Assembly (NCBI RefSeq): GCF_016907815.1
Contig: NZ_JAFBCQ010000001.1
Span: 620,001 to 684,000, forward strand
From: Microbacterium aurum
GTDB taxonomy: Bacteria; Actinomycetota; Actinomycetes; Actinomycetales; Microbacteriaceae
DNA: 64,000 bases
Direction of reading: 5' to 3'
This document shows, piece by piece, positions 16,387 to 23,503 of this stretch; the stretch's first letter is position 1, and the number at the start of each line of letters is the position of its first letter. Both the position numbers and the translations under genes were made by a program. The notes beneath the pieces were generated by a model, which did no database searches, was not told the DNA's origin, and saw only the letters and a program-made list of their open reading frames with translations.

Positions 16387-16486
16387 GAACTCGACGACTA
16401 CTTCACGTTGTGCGACACAGACCGTCGGACCGCCGCTAGAGCCTGCAGGTTTATCAGTCCGAAGTAGTTTCGGACTTGACATCAGG

Positions 16487-16512
16487 TGTCGTTTCCAGAG
16501 CCTGATTGGACT
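16487..16512 (+). repeat. Tn7-like left terminal inverted repeat
   Basis: Starts TGTCGTTTCCAGAG and is identical over 26 bp to the complement of 60610-60635. The flanking 5 bp (16482-16486) read TCAGG. Upstream in the flank a perfect 8-bp hairpin (AGTCCGAA/TTCGGACT around 16457-16477) is present. Confidence 0.88.
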
Positions 16513-16792
16513 GGAGCGCCCTCAGAGGCGTCAAGACTGGACCGAGAAACACGCGGCTCCGCATCGGTGCGGGAAGAACGCATTCTGAAGCTACTTCAGA
16601 CAAATGCTCCAGAAGATGTCCTGGTCAAACGCGGTTTCGTTCGCGCCACTCGCGTTGATGCGTGCCCCTGGGTGGCCTTGGCCGACATGAGCATCCCCGT
16701 GCGGTGGCGCCGGCGATGATGACGGCTCCCACCGCTGGCGTGTCGCCCTTCGCCAGCAAGCCTCCTCTCCGCGATGATCGGCACATAGCGAT
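16513..16792. other. Left-end region without genes
   Basis: No supported coding frame. It contains probable transposase-binding repeats close to the end (TTGGACTGG at 16506-16514, GACTGGACC near 16532) and then leads into the promoter of the sigma factor operon. Confidence 0.5.
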
Positions 16793-16826
16793 GCCCTTAC
16801 ACCTGGCTACGCTAGCCCGACTACTT
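16793..16826 (+). promoter_or_regulatory. Two-box promoter-like motif upstream of the sigma factor operon
   Basis: GCCCTTACACC (16793-16803), a 14-bp spacer, then CGACTACTT (16818-16826), 54 bp before the sigma factor start. The same two boxes with the same 14-bp spacer recur at 19060-19093 ahead of the Ubl operon, while the spacers differ in most positions. This suggests -35 and -10 elements read by a dedicated sigma factor, most simply the one encoded just downstream. Confidence 0.6.
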
Positions 16827-16842
16827 CTCGAAGGAGACGAAC

Positions 16843-16875
16843 ATGACGGTTCCAGTCAGCAGAGATGTGACGTAG
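16843..16875 (+). CDS. Ten-residue leader peptide ORF (possible)
   Basis: ATG at 16843 follows AAGGAG with good spacing and encodes MTVPVSRDVT before a TAG at 16873-16875. The sigma factor ATG follows 4 bp later and has no strong Shine-Dalgarno of its own, so the short ORF could couple translation into the sigma gene. No attenuator hairpin was noticed. Could be chance. Confidence 0.35.
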   Translation: MTVPVSRDVT

Positions 16876-16879
16876 GCGC

Positions 16880-17404
16880 ATGGATATCGGGCCCCTCTAT
16901 CTTCAACACCGCGACACGCTCCACCGCGTCGCGGCATCCGTGTTGCGTGAAGTGGGGCTGCAGGGTGAGAAACAGGATGTGGTCAGCGACGCCATGTTGT
17001 CTCTCAGCGCGTCTCCGCCGACGGAGCAGATCGACAACTGGGAGGCGTATCTCGTGCGGGTGGTGAAGAACAAGGCATACGACCGCATACGCGCTGCAGA
17101 CGTGATCCATTTCGGGCGCAGCCTGGACGTCGAAGAGGACGAGCGGAAGGATCGCACCGAAGACGTCCACTCCGACGCCGATGAGCGAATCGATGCCGTT
17201 CGCGTGGCACCGCACCTGCACGACAGCATGGCTGCTCTCACTGCACGCGAGCGATTCATACTGACGGAGGCTCTTGATAAGCATCGAACGCAGGGTGAGA
17301 TTGCGGAGGAGCTCGGCGTGAGCCGCCCCCGGGTGAACCAGATCTTGAACCAGGCGTTGCAGAAGTTGCGGGATGACCTCGAATCGAAAGGAGTAATCAG
17401 GTGA
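16880..17404 (+). CDS. Sigma-70 family RNA polymerase sigma factor
   Basis: A 174-aa sigma factor. Region 2 spans about 5-75 (YLVRVVKNKAYDRIRAAD resembles regions 2.3-2.4). An acidic linker (DVEEDERKDRTEDVHSDADE) is followed by region 4 at about 115-165, with a helix-turn-helix TQGEIAEELGVSRPRVNQIL. It would direct RNA polymerase to a specific promoter set. It overlaps the next gene by 4 bp (GTGA), and that gene overlaps the ImmA-type protease gene, so the three form one operon. The motif at 16793-16826 suggests autoregulation. Confidence 0.85.
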   Translation: MDIGPLYLQHRDTLHRVAASVLREVGLQGEKQDVVSDAMLSLSASPPTEQIDNWEAYLVRVVKNKAYDRIRAADVIHFGRSLDVEEDERKDRTEDVHSDADERIDAVRVAPHLHDSMAALTARERFILTEALDKHRTQGEIAEELGVSRPRVNQILNQALQKLRDDLESKGVIR

Positions 17405-18063
17405 ACGAAGAAGAGTTCGACCAGCTCCTTGCCGATCTGGTTGCTCAACCGGCCGAGCGATCCCGAATCCTTGCCGACGCGCGAATCAGCGAAACCGAGC
17501 GCCGAAGGTTGCGCGAACTGCTCGCTGTCGCGGACGCGACGTGGCTGGCCGCGCAAGGAGCACCGCCGCTCGAAGATGATCCGACTGCGGCGATGCTCGG
17601 ACTCGTGCCGGACCGAGCCTGCGCCCTCGACCCCGCCTCTTTCAAGCGGGCACGACAACGAGCCAACACAGCACCCAGCGCGCTTGCACAGCGGCTGTCC
17701 GCCCGAGGCTGGAGGTATTCGACCGCTGACGTTGCCCGTTGGCAGACGCACGCCGCGAGCGTACCCCCTGCTTTGGTGCAGGCAATCGCTGAAGAACTCG
17801 GCGTCAGTGTGGACACGCTAATCCAGCACGTCGCCCCTGCCCCAGATCGCTTTGAAGCCGTACGACAGGCCCCACGGTTCGAGCACTTGGTGTCGCGGTG
17901 GGCGCGCAGACGCCGAGTGGAGTTGCCGGTCGCGAGATCTGAACTCATCGGGCGGATGACTGCGACCGTCCACCGCGGGCAACTCCCAGAGGCGGACCAG
18001 GTACTTGGCGCCTTGGAGCTTCTGGTGAGTTCATTGGAGGACGACGAGACCGGTGAACGTTGA
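17401..18063 (+). CDS. Putative regulatory partner of the sigma factor (XRE-like)
   Basis: A 220-aa soluble protein with no signal or membrane segment. The N-terminal 60 residues are helical and charged (ISETERRRLRELLAVADATW). The middle (about 78-140) resembles a degenerate XRE helix-turn-helix: ALAQRLSARGWRYSTADVARW, then ALVQAIAEELGVSVDTLIQHV (split into two motifs). The tight overlaps with the sigma and ImmA genes suggest an anti-sigma or repressor that the metalloprotease might cleave, in the manner of ImmA-ImmR or IrrE-DdrO. This role is inference. Confidence 0.6.
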   Translation: MNEEEFDQLLADLVAQPAERSRILADARISETERRRLRELLAVADATWLAAQGAPPLEDDPTAAMLGLVPDRACALDPASFKRARQRANTAPSALAQRLSARGWRYSTADVARWQTHAASVPPALVQAIAEELGVSVDTLIQHVAPAPDRFEAVRQAPRFEHLVSRWARRRRVELPVARSELIGRMTATVHRGQLPEADQVLGALELLVSSLEDDETGER

Positions 18064-19060
18064 CGCGTGCGTGCGCCTAGCCGTAGCCGCCGTGCCCAGC
18101 GACGTGCGGGCAGGGTTCATCGATGACCCGCTGGAGACGATGACGGGCAGGCTGGGCCTGACCGTGCGAGCCGCGCCGCAGCTTGCGAGCGCTCGCGCGG
18201 ATGGCGGGTTCTGCGACGGGATGTCCTTCCTGGATGACGGCGTCATCTTGTATCGACCCACGGGCAACCGACGCGAGAACTTCACGCTCGCCCACGAACT
18301 CGGGCATTACATCGTCAACACGCTCGACCGGGTCGTGGACTGGCTCGCGGACAACGACGACGACGGCCGTGTACTCGAGACGATCTGCGACAGGTTCGCT
18401 CGTGAACTCCTTCTCCCCACCAACGTCGCGGCGGAGTTGGTTGGAAGGGGACCTGTTCGGGCTCGGCATGTCCTCGAGCTGTACTCGGCTACCAGCGCCA
18501 GTCACCCCGTCTGCATGATCGCTCTCGCGCAGCAGATGCGGGAGCTTGGGGCCATCGCCCTCATCGACCGAACCACCGGGGAGGTAACGGACGCCAGTGT
18601 CCGTCCCGACCCGGAGCTGGGATGGCCGAAGGTGATTCCGTGGCGTGGCCAGCGGATGCCGCAAGGCCACCACCTCCTGGGACTCGAAGAAGGCACCGGT
18701 CGGACCGAACGCCTCACTTGGCACGGCACTTGGGGTGACGAGGACTTCTTCATCGACGCGGTCGGCGCGCGCAACAAAATCGTGTGCGTGTTCGCCGCAA
18801 CCGATATCTGGACCCCCGGGTCCGCAGCTCCACTCATCTCCCGAGATTTCGACACGCGTCCTCACCTGCGGGGCACCTGCTGTGGTCGGGACTTCCAGGT
18901 GGCTGGGTATCCGTGCCCGAAGTGCAAGAAGCCGTTTTGTCCCAGCTGTGGGCTCTGCCCTTGTCAGCGATCATCTGCGGCCGACGCGCTGTGCGACGAG
19001 TGTTTCCGTCTGTTCAGGCCGCACCTGCTCGAAGGTGGCCTCTGCGTGGAGTGTCGCTAG
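18053..19060 (+). CDS. ImmA/IrrE-type metallopeptidase with Cys-rich C-terminal domain
   Basis: A 335-aa protein. The zinc-protease motif HELGH (in FTLAHELGHYIVNTL) lies at about residues 81-85, with CDRFARELLLPT about 30 residues downstream, as in ImmA/IrrE (M78) proteases that cleave DNA-bound repressors. The C-terminal 80 residues hold about a dozen Cys in CxxC pairs (CPKC, CPSC, CPCQ, CDECF, CVEC), a likely binuclear zinc or treble-clef module, unusual for this family. It starts at a GTG inside the upstream gene (11-bp overlap). The stop TAG directly abuts the second two-box motif. Confidence 0.85.
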   Translation: MNVDACVRLAVAAVPSDVRAGFIDDPLETMTGRLGLTVRAAPQLASARADGGFCDGMSFLDDGVILYRPTGNRRENFTLAHELGHYIVNTLDRVVDWLADNDDDGRVLETICDRFARELLLPTNVAAELVGRGPVRARHVLELYSATSASHPVCMIALAQQMRELGAIALIDRTTGEVTDASVRPDPELGWPKVIPWRGQRMPQGHHLLGLEEGTGRTERLTWHGTWGDEDFFIDAVGARNKIVCVFAATDIWTPGSAAPLISRDFDTRPHLRGTCCGRDFQVAGYPCPKCKKPFCPSCGLCPCQRSSAADALCDECFRLFRPHLLEGGLCVECR

Positions 19061-19093
19061 CCCTTACACCTTTGCTTGCTGCGCCGACTACTT
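19060..19093 (+). promoter_or_regulatory. Two-box promoter-like motif upstream of the Ubl operon
   Basis: GCCCTTACACC (19060-19070), a 14-bp spacer and CGACTACTT (19085-19093), identical in both boxes and in spacing to 16793-16826. It begins on the last base of the protease stop codon and lies 43 bp before the 51-aa ORF. It implies that the sigma factor operon and the Ubl operon form one regulon. Confidence 0.6.
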
Positions 19094-19136
19094 GGTGAGG
19101 CGGTCAGGAAGGCCGCCCGACGAGGGGAGGGGAGAC

Positions 19137-19292
19137 ATGGCAAAGAACACCGGACAGGGACACCGCATCGGTGCCGTGCGTGGACGGAGCGAGTTCCAGC
19201 ACAACGGCAGCTGGTTCAAGCGCGACGCCGGCACGGGCCGCCTCATGAACGGCAGCCCGAATCAGCACAAGGGCGTCCGCAACGAGAAGTGA
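19137..19292 (+). CDS. Small basic protein at the head of the Ubl operon
   Basis: A 51-aa protein with a strong GGGGAGGGGAG ribosome-binding region. It is basic and Gly/Asn-rich (GSWFKRDAGTGRLMNGSPNQ), with no hydrophobic segment. It is the first gene after the two-box motif and 49 bp ahead of the multiubiquitin gene. Its role is unknown; candidates are a modified substrate or a regulator of the conjugation system. Confidence 0.6.
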   Translation: MAKNTGQGHRIGAVRGRSEFQHNGSWFKRDAGTGRLMNGSPNQHKGVRNEK

Positions 19293-19341
19293 GACCGGGG
19301 CGGCCGGGGGTCGGCCGCCCCTCGAATCTGAGGAGAAACCA

Positions 19342-19611
19342 ATGAACGACAACAACGCCGACCGCGGAAGCGGTCACAAGAACACCGAGATCATCGTCAA
19401 CGGCACGCCCTACGACGTCCGCGACGACACGGTTACCCGCGAGCAGGTCATCGCACTGGCCTACCCCGAACCTCCGGCGCCGGACACGCGGTTCACCGTG
19501 ACGTTCTACAACGCACAGAAGCCGAAGGAAGGCACCCTGGCGGCGGGACGGTCCGTCGAAGTCAAGAAGAAGGGCACCGTCTTCAATGTCAAGGCAACTG
19601 TTAAGTCGTAG
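19342..19611 (+). CDS. Multiubiquitin-domain (ubiquitin-like) protein
   Basis: An 89-aa protein. After a polar N-terminal stretch the beta-grasp-like segment IIVNGTPYDVRDDTVTREQV begins, then FTVTFYNAQKPKEG and VEVKKKGTVFNVKAT, as in the bacterial multiubiquitin domain found beside E1-like genes. There is only one domain copy and no C-terminal Gly-Gly; it ends KATVKS. Either the C-terminus is used in an unprocessed, different way, or the protein is not conjugated. A good AGGAGA site precedes the ATG. It overlaps the E1-like gene by 26 bp. Confidence 0.75.
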   Translation: MNDNNADRGSGHKNTEIIVNGTPYDVRDDTVTREQVIALAYPEPPAPDTRFTVTFYNAQKPKEGTLAAGRSVEVKKKGTVFNVKATVKS

Positions 19612-20788
19612 CGACGACCTGCGCCGCCTCGTCGACGAGGGCTACGAGGTCCAGTTCCCCTCCAACATGCTCACGCTGAGCGTGCCGTACGTGAACAGCG
19701 GCGGACAGGTTGCGCGCGGCCGGCTGGTCTCTACGCTGGAGTCCGCCGGCGACCGCACCGCAAACCCCGTGGCCGATCACACCGTGTTCTTCATCGGAGC
19801 GAGTGGAAGCGCCGATGACCTGCCCTGCGATGCCAGCGGTCAGCCGCTGACGGCGCTGATGCACCAGCAGGGGGCGGTTGAGATCGGTGCGGGGCTGATC
19901 GCGAGCTGCGGGTTCTCGCACAAGCCCCCCACCGGATACCCGGACTACTACGAGAAGATGACGACATACGCCGCCATCCTCCTCGCCGAGGTGCATCACG
20001 TCGACCCCGATGTGAGGGTGGAGACCTTTGCGCCGCTGGCAGCGGAGGACGGTGAGTCGGTGCATCGCTACTTCGACTCAGCCACCAGCCGTGCCCGCAT
20101 CGGCGCGGTTGCCGACAAGGTCAAGGGCCACCGGGTGGGCCTCATCGGACTGGGCGGCACGGGCGCGTACATCCTGGACGCGGTCAGCAAGACCCACGCT
20201 GCAGAGATCCACCTCTACGACGGGGACGTCTATCGGCCGCACAACGCCTTCAGAGCCCCCGGCGCGACGACACTCGAAGAGCTCGCTGAGGCGCCGACGA
20301 AGGTCGATCACCACCAGCGCACATACAGCGCCATGCACCGAGGGATCGTCGCCCACCCCGACAACATCACGGAGGGCAACATCGAGCAACTGCGCGACAT
20401 GGATTTCGTGTTCATCGCAATTGACTCCGGCCCGCACAAGCGCATGATCATCGAGTATCTGTTTCGATTCGGGGTTCCCTTCGTCGACACCGGCATGGGC
20501 ATCGACCAGGTCGGGAGCGCGCTCGGCGGGCTCATCAGGACCTCACGTCTGGATCCCGCAACCGACACGATGGACTGGGCGGACGCGAACCTCTCCTTCA
20601 CAGACAGCGATGACCCGTACGAACAGAACATCCAGGTCGTCGAGCTGAACATGCTTAACGCGGCGCACGCGGTGATCGCGTGGAAGAAGCACATCGGCTT
20701 CTACCGCGACTACGGCAACGAGATCTCCAGTAACTACACGTTGGACGGCAACAAGCTCATGAACGACAGCCGGGACGATGCGCACTGA
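19586..20788 (+). CDS. ThiF/E1-like adenylyltransferase with N-terminal E2/DUF6791-like domain
   Basis: A 400-aa protein. The C-terminal part (about 165-370) is a ThiF/MoeB/E1 adenylation domain: VGLIGLGGTGAYILDAV nucleotide loop, IHLYDGDVYRPHNAFRAPG with the ribose-binding Asp, and FVFIAIDSGPHKRMIIEYL. It would adenylate the C-terminus of the Ubl protein. The adenylation domain contains no Cys at all. The only two Cys are in the N-terminal domain (LPCDASG and ASCGFSHKPP), so the thioester step, if any, would take place there. It overlaps genes on both sides, which supports one operon. Confidence 0.8.
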   Translation: MSRQLLSRSDDLRRLVDEGYEVQFPSNMLTLSVPYVNSGGQVARGRLVSTLESAGDRTANPVADHTVFFIGASGSADDLPCDASGQPLTALMHQQGAVEIGAGLIASCGFSHKPPTGYPDYYEKMTTYAAILLAEVHHVDPDVRVETFAPLAAEDGESVHRYFDSATSRARIGAVADKVKGHRVGLIGLGGTGAYILDAVSKTHAAEIHLYDGDVYRPHNAFRAPGATTLEELAEAPTKVDHHQRTYSAMHRGIVAHPDNITEGNIEQLRDMDFVFIAIDSGPHKRMIIEYLFRFGVPFVDTGMGIDQVGSALGGLIRTSRLDPATDTMDWADANLSFTDSDDPYEQNIQVVELNMLNAAHAVIAWKKHIGFYRDYGNEISSNYTLDGNKLMNDSRDDAH

Positions 20789-21173
20789 TTCGTTTCGCTA
20801 CCTCGACGTTGAGTTCATTCCCCTCACCCTCGAGCCCAGGATCCTCTACGTCACGGATACCTACCGCACCTCCGCGCACCTGTGTGCCTGCGGATGCGGC
20901 ACGAAGGTATTTCTCCCGCTGAGCCCGGTTGAGTGGACCGTGCGCCATGATCCGGAGGGCGTCACCGTTCGGCCCTCGGTCGGCAACTGGGAGTTCCCCT
21001 GTCGATCTCACTACTTCATCACGGGCGGGGTGGTCCAGTGGGCGCGCAGTTGGGATCAGGATCGCGTTGAGTACGCGAGGAGAAGCGACGAACAGGACCT
21101 TGACGCCTACTTCCGCGGTCGGAAGCGACGCGGGCTCTGGCGTCGGTTCAAGGCGTGGTTCCTGGGACGATGA
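20778..21173 (+). CDS. DUF6527 family protein, putative Zn-binding partner of the Ubl system
   Basis: A 131-aa protein overlapping the E1-like gene by 11 bp. A Cys cluster HLCACGCGTKVFLPLSPVEW (about 34-53) and FPCRSHYFITGGVVQW (about 75-90) look like a zinc-binding beta-rich fold; the C-terminus is basic. Genes of this type accompany multiubiquitin/E1-like pairs in other bacteria. Its biochemical role is not established; ligase-like or adaptor function is possible. Confidence 0.7.
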   Translation: MRTDSFRYLDVEFIPLTLEPRILYVTDTYRTSAHLCACGCGTKVFLPLSPVEWTVRHDPEGVTVRPSVGNWEFPCRSHYFITGGVVQWARSWDQDRVEYARRSDEQDLDAYFRGRKRRGLWRRFKAWFLGR

Positions 21174-21827
21174 GGTGCATCTCCGTGGTCATCCGAGAGC
21201 GGCCAAGCGGATAGTCATCGGAATCGCGGAGCAGTCGTCGCCATCGCGCCCGACCTCGTGCCGGAACCCTCCTCACCGAGCTCACCGGTCCGCAGCGCGC
21301 GCGGCCCTCTCCGAAGCGGGGTTACACCGAATCGAGACCGCGCGTCGGAGCCGAGCGACGACTCCCGCATGGTCGAGACGCACGAGCCTCGTGTGCATGC
21401 TCCAGACCCATGACGTGACGGTGCCGATGCGAATCCAGAGCCTCCCGACCGCGAGCGCCGCAGTGCCGCACTCATGGTGAACATGAGCAAACGTAAAGGC
21501 CCGAGGAAGCAGCGAGAGCGGGAGGGCAGGTTCCTGCGATCCAGCAGGTCAAGGCTGATCCTTGCCCTGACGATCATCGCCCCCATCTCAAGCATCGCGC
21601 ACGAGACGACCTCGCTCATACTGATGCTCGTACGGTGAGCCGGATCGAACTCCATCGGTGCCGCCGTTCGCTGCTGGATGAGCGCCTGAATGCGTGAGCC
21701 GGACCGCAGGCAATGATGTGAGAGTTTCTGGCAGCGCCGCGTACATCATGGTTAGCCGGCACCGCCAACGGTACGTCGGAGGTCCAACGGTAGAATCAGA
21801 AGCGGCGTCGGTCGGAGAGGAGCAGTC
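21174..21827. other. Gap after the Ubl operon; one possible small membrane ORF
   Basis: No convincing gene on either strand except a possible 51-aa ORF at 21483-21638 (+). It has a basic N-terminus (MSKRKGPRKQREREGR) and one hydrophobic segment (LILALTIIAPISSIA), but no clear ribosome-binding site. The remainder shows no repeats or RNA features that I could recognise. Confidence 0.35.
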
Positions 21828-22319
21828 ATGGCAAACGTGCACGATGTGGCAATCCACATCCTTCAAGGCGGCAAGATGAGCGCCATGAAGCTCCAGAAGC
21901 TCGTGTACTACAGCCAAGCGTGGAGTCTCGCCTGGGATGACAAGCCGCTCTTCCCTGAGGAGATCCAGGCGTGGGTGCACGGTCCCGTCGTTCGGGAGCT
22001 GTACCGGAACCATCAGGGCAAGTACATGGTGGACCCGTCCGACTTTCCCACTGGAGACGCGGGGCGGCTCGAGGCGGGCGACATCGAGACCATCGAGGCG
22101 GTGCTCGCCTCGTACGGCAATATGTCCGCCGCACAATTGAGTGCGCTGACACATGCTGAGTTGCCATGGAAGCAGGCGCGTCAGGGACTCGATACCGGGG
22201 ACCCAGGAACATTCCCCATCACTCACGAGTCGATGCGCTCCTATTACTCGAGCCTCAGCGAGTCGGAGTCAGGCGTACAGAGCGTCGAAGACGTGAACTT
22301 CCCCGCGTGGGTGCGCTGA
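21828..22319 (+). CDS. Panacea-domain (SocA-like, DUF4065) antitoxin
   Basis: A 163-aa protein with the Panacea-domain hallmarks: MKLQKLVYYSQAWSLAWD (about 17-34), EIQAWVHGPVVRELYR (about 45-60) and the C-terminal LSALTHAELPWKQAR. The domain is shared by the SocA proteolytic adaptor and by a wide class of antitoxins that neutralise unrelated toxins. GAGAGGAGCAG precedes the ATG. The unknown gene 8 bp downstream is the natural toxin candidate. Confidence 0.85.
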   Translation: MANVHDVAIHILQGGKMSAMKLQKLVYYSQAWSLAWDDKPLFPEEIQAWVHGPVVRELYRNHQGKYMVDPSDFPTGDAGRLEAGDIETIEAVLASYGNMSAAQLSALTHAELPWKQARQGLDTGDPGTFPITHESMRSYYSSLSESESGVQSVEDVNFPAWVR

Positions 22320-22326
22320 CTGTTAC

Positions 22327-22827
22327 ATGGCGAAACGAACGACCCTCTCTGCCCTGACGCCTGAACCGGGACCGTGGTTCTTGGATTGGTCGCGAACAGA
22401 CAGAGAAGGCCCCTTCCCGTGGCCTGCCAGCTCGACGAAAGACTTCTATCTCCTCGCCGGCTATCTGGCTCGGCTCAATGAGCTCTCGTTGGATGAGGTC
22501 ATGTCGCTGGAGCGCGTGTACGGCGGTTCTGCCGTGCACGCGCTCGCGGAGTGGGACCTGAGCGAAGCGGCCGAGAAGCGTTGGTCGGAGATCTATCAAC
22601 GCGGGGGCTTCGACGACGCGGATTCGCCGCAGCTTGACGTCATCACCATGACCTACTGCATCAAGCAAGTGGATGCGCGCCGGGTCATCGTTGCCCTCGA
22701 CTCACAGGCCAGAGTCGCGTACCCACTCTGGTGGGACACGAAGCACGAGGTGTCCGGCTCGAATCGGGACAGCCAACCTGCGCCCTGCGTGCACGAGGGC
22801 TGCCACCATCTCCCGGACTCGGCCTAG
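22327..22827 (+). CDS. Putative toxin partner of the Panacea antitoxin
   Basis: A 166-aa soluble protein I cannot assign to a known family. The segment LDVITMTYCIKQVDARRVIVALDS, split here as two strands, followed by AYPLWWDTKHEVSG, looks like the end of a compact alpha/beta domain; the tail has CVHEGCHH, a possible metal site. It starts 8 bp after the Panacea gene, which puts it in the position of the toxin in two-gene PanAT systems. Toxicity is inferred from context only. Confidence 0.6.
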   Translation: MAKRTTLSALTPEPGPWFLDWSRTDREGPFPWPASSTKDFYLLAGYLARLNELSLDEVMSLERVYGGSAVHALAEWDLSEAAEKRWSEIYQRGGFDDADSPQLDVITMTYCIKQVDARRVIVALDSQARVAYPLWWDTKHEVSGSNRDSQPAPCVHEGCHHLPDSA

Positions 22828-22844
22828 GTCGCATTTCGAGTCTG

Positions 22845-23225
22845 TCAGCGGCACCACGGGTAGCCGCGCTTCATCTCCACGTAGCGAGAGCCGTAGTACC
22901 GACACACGGTGTCCCAGGTGTAGTACTTGCTGGTGGTGTAGGGGATGCCCGCGCGCCACGGCATCACCCACCACTTGCAGGTGACGCCACCGGAAGAGCT
23001 GTAGGCGTTCATGTACCCGGACTTGCCGACCGTGATGCCCACGGGTCGAGTGTTGTAGCAATACTGGTACCACTCGGGGATGAAGACTGTGCGGGCGATG
23101 GTGCTCACCGTCTTGACGCCCGCAGGCTGCGCGGCATGAGCAGAAGCGGCGGCCACGGGCGACAACGTGAGCAGGCCGGCAAGTGCGACCGCTGTGGTGA
23201 TTGATCGTACGGTTCGTGCGGACAC
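22845..23225 (-). CDS. Small secreted Cys-containing protein
   Basis: A 126-aa precursor. The GTG at 23225 has GGAGGA 5 bp upstream; longer frames are less likely. The signal peptide RSITTAVALAGLLTLSPVAA ends near ASAHA (about residue 31). The mature part is Tyr/Trp-rich with four Cys (YCYN, TCKWW, VCRYY, WCR), suggesting two disulfides. No family recognised. It could be an antimicrobial or surface protein; two other small secreted Cys proteins are found in the same transposon. Confidence 0.65.
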   Translation of the reverse strand: MSARTVRSITTAVALAGLLTLSPVAAASAHAAQPAGVKTVSTIARTVFIPEWYQYCYNTRPVGITVGKSGYMNAYSSSGGVTCKWWVMPWRAGIPYTTSKYYTWDTVCRYYGSRYVEMKRGYPWCR

Positions 23226-23503
23226 GGGTTCCTCCATTGAGAGAGATCGAGCGGCGGCAGAGTGTGCTCCGAACCGCATCGATGAGCATGCTGCGGACCT
23301 CGGACGGGATAGCGACCGTGGGTCGCTTCCGTGTGGTAACTCCTCTGGCATCAGAATGCCGCGCCGCAGTTGGTGGGTATACAGTCCTTTGCCGAACTGA
23401 CCGAAATCCGCTCTCAACGGACACGGGTGGACAAAGGGCAGTCAGGAAGATCAGAATCAGGCCTGTGAAGGAAACGGGTGTTCCAGGGAGGACCTACTCA
23501 GGA

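Noticed and set aside
21215..21655. Minus-strand 146-codon frame in the gap after the Ubl operon
   Set aside because: Low-complexity Ser/Arg composition and no ribosome-binding site; not protein-like.
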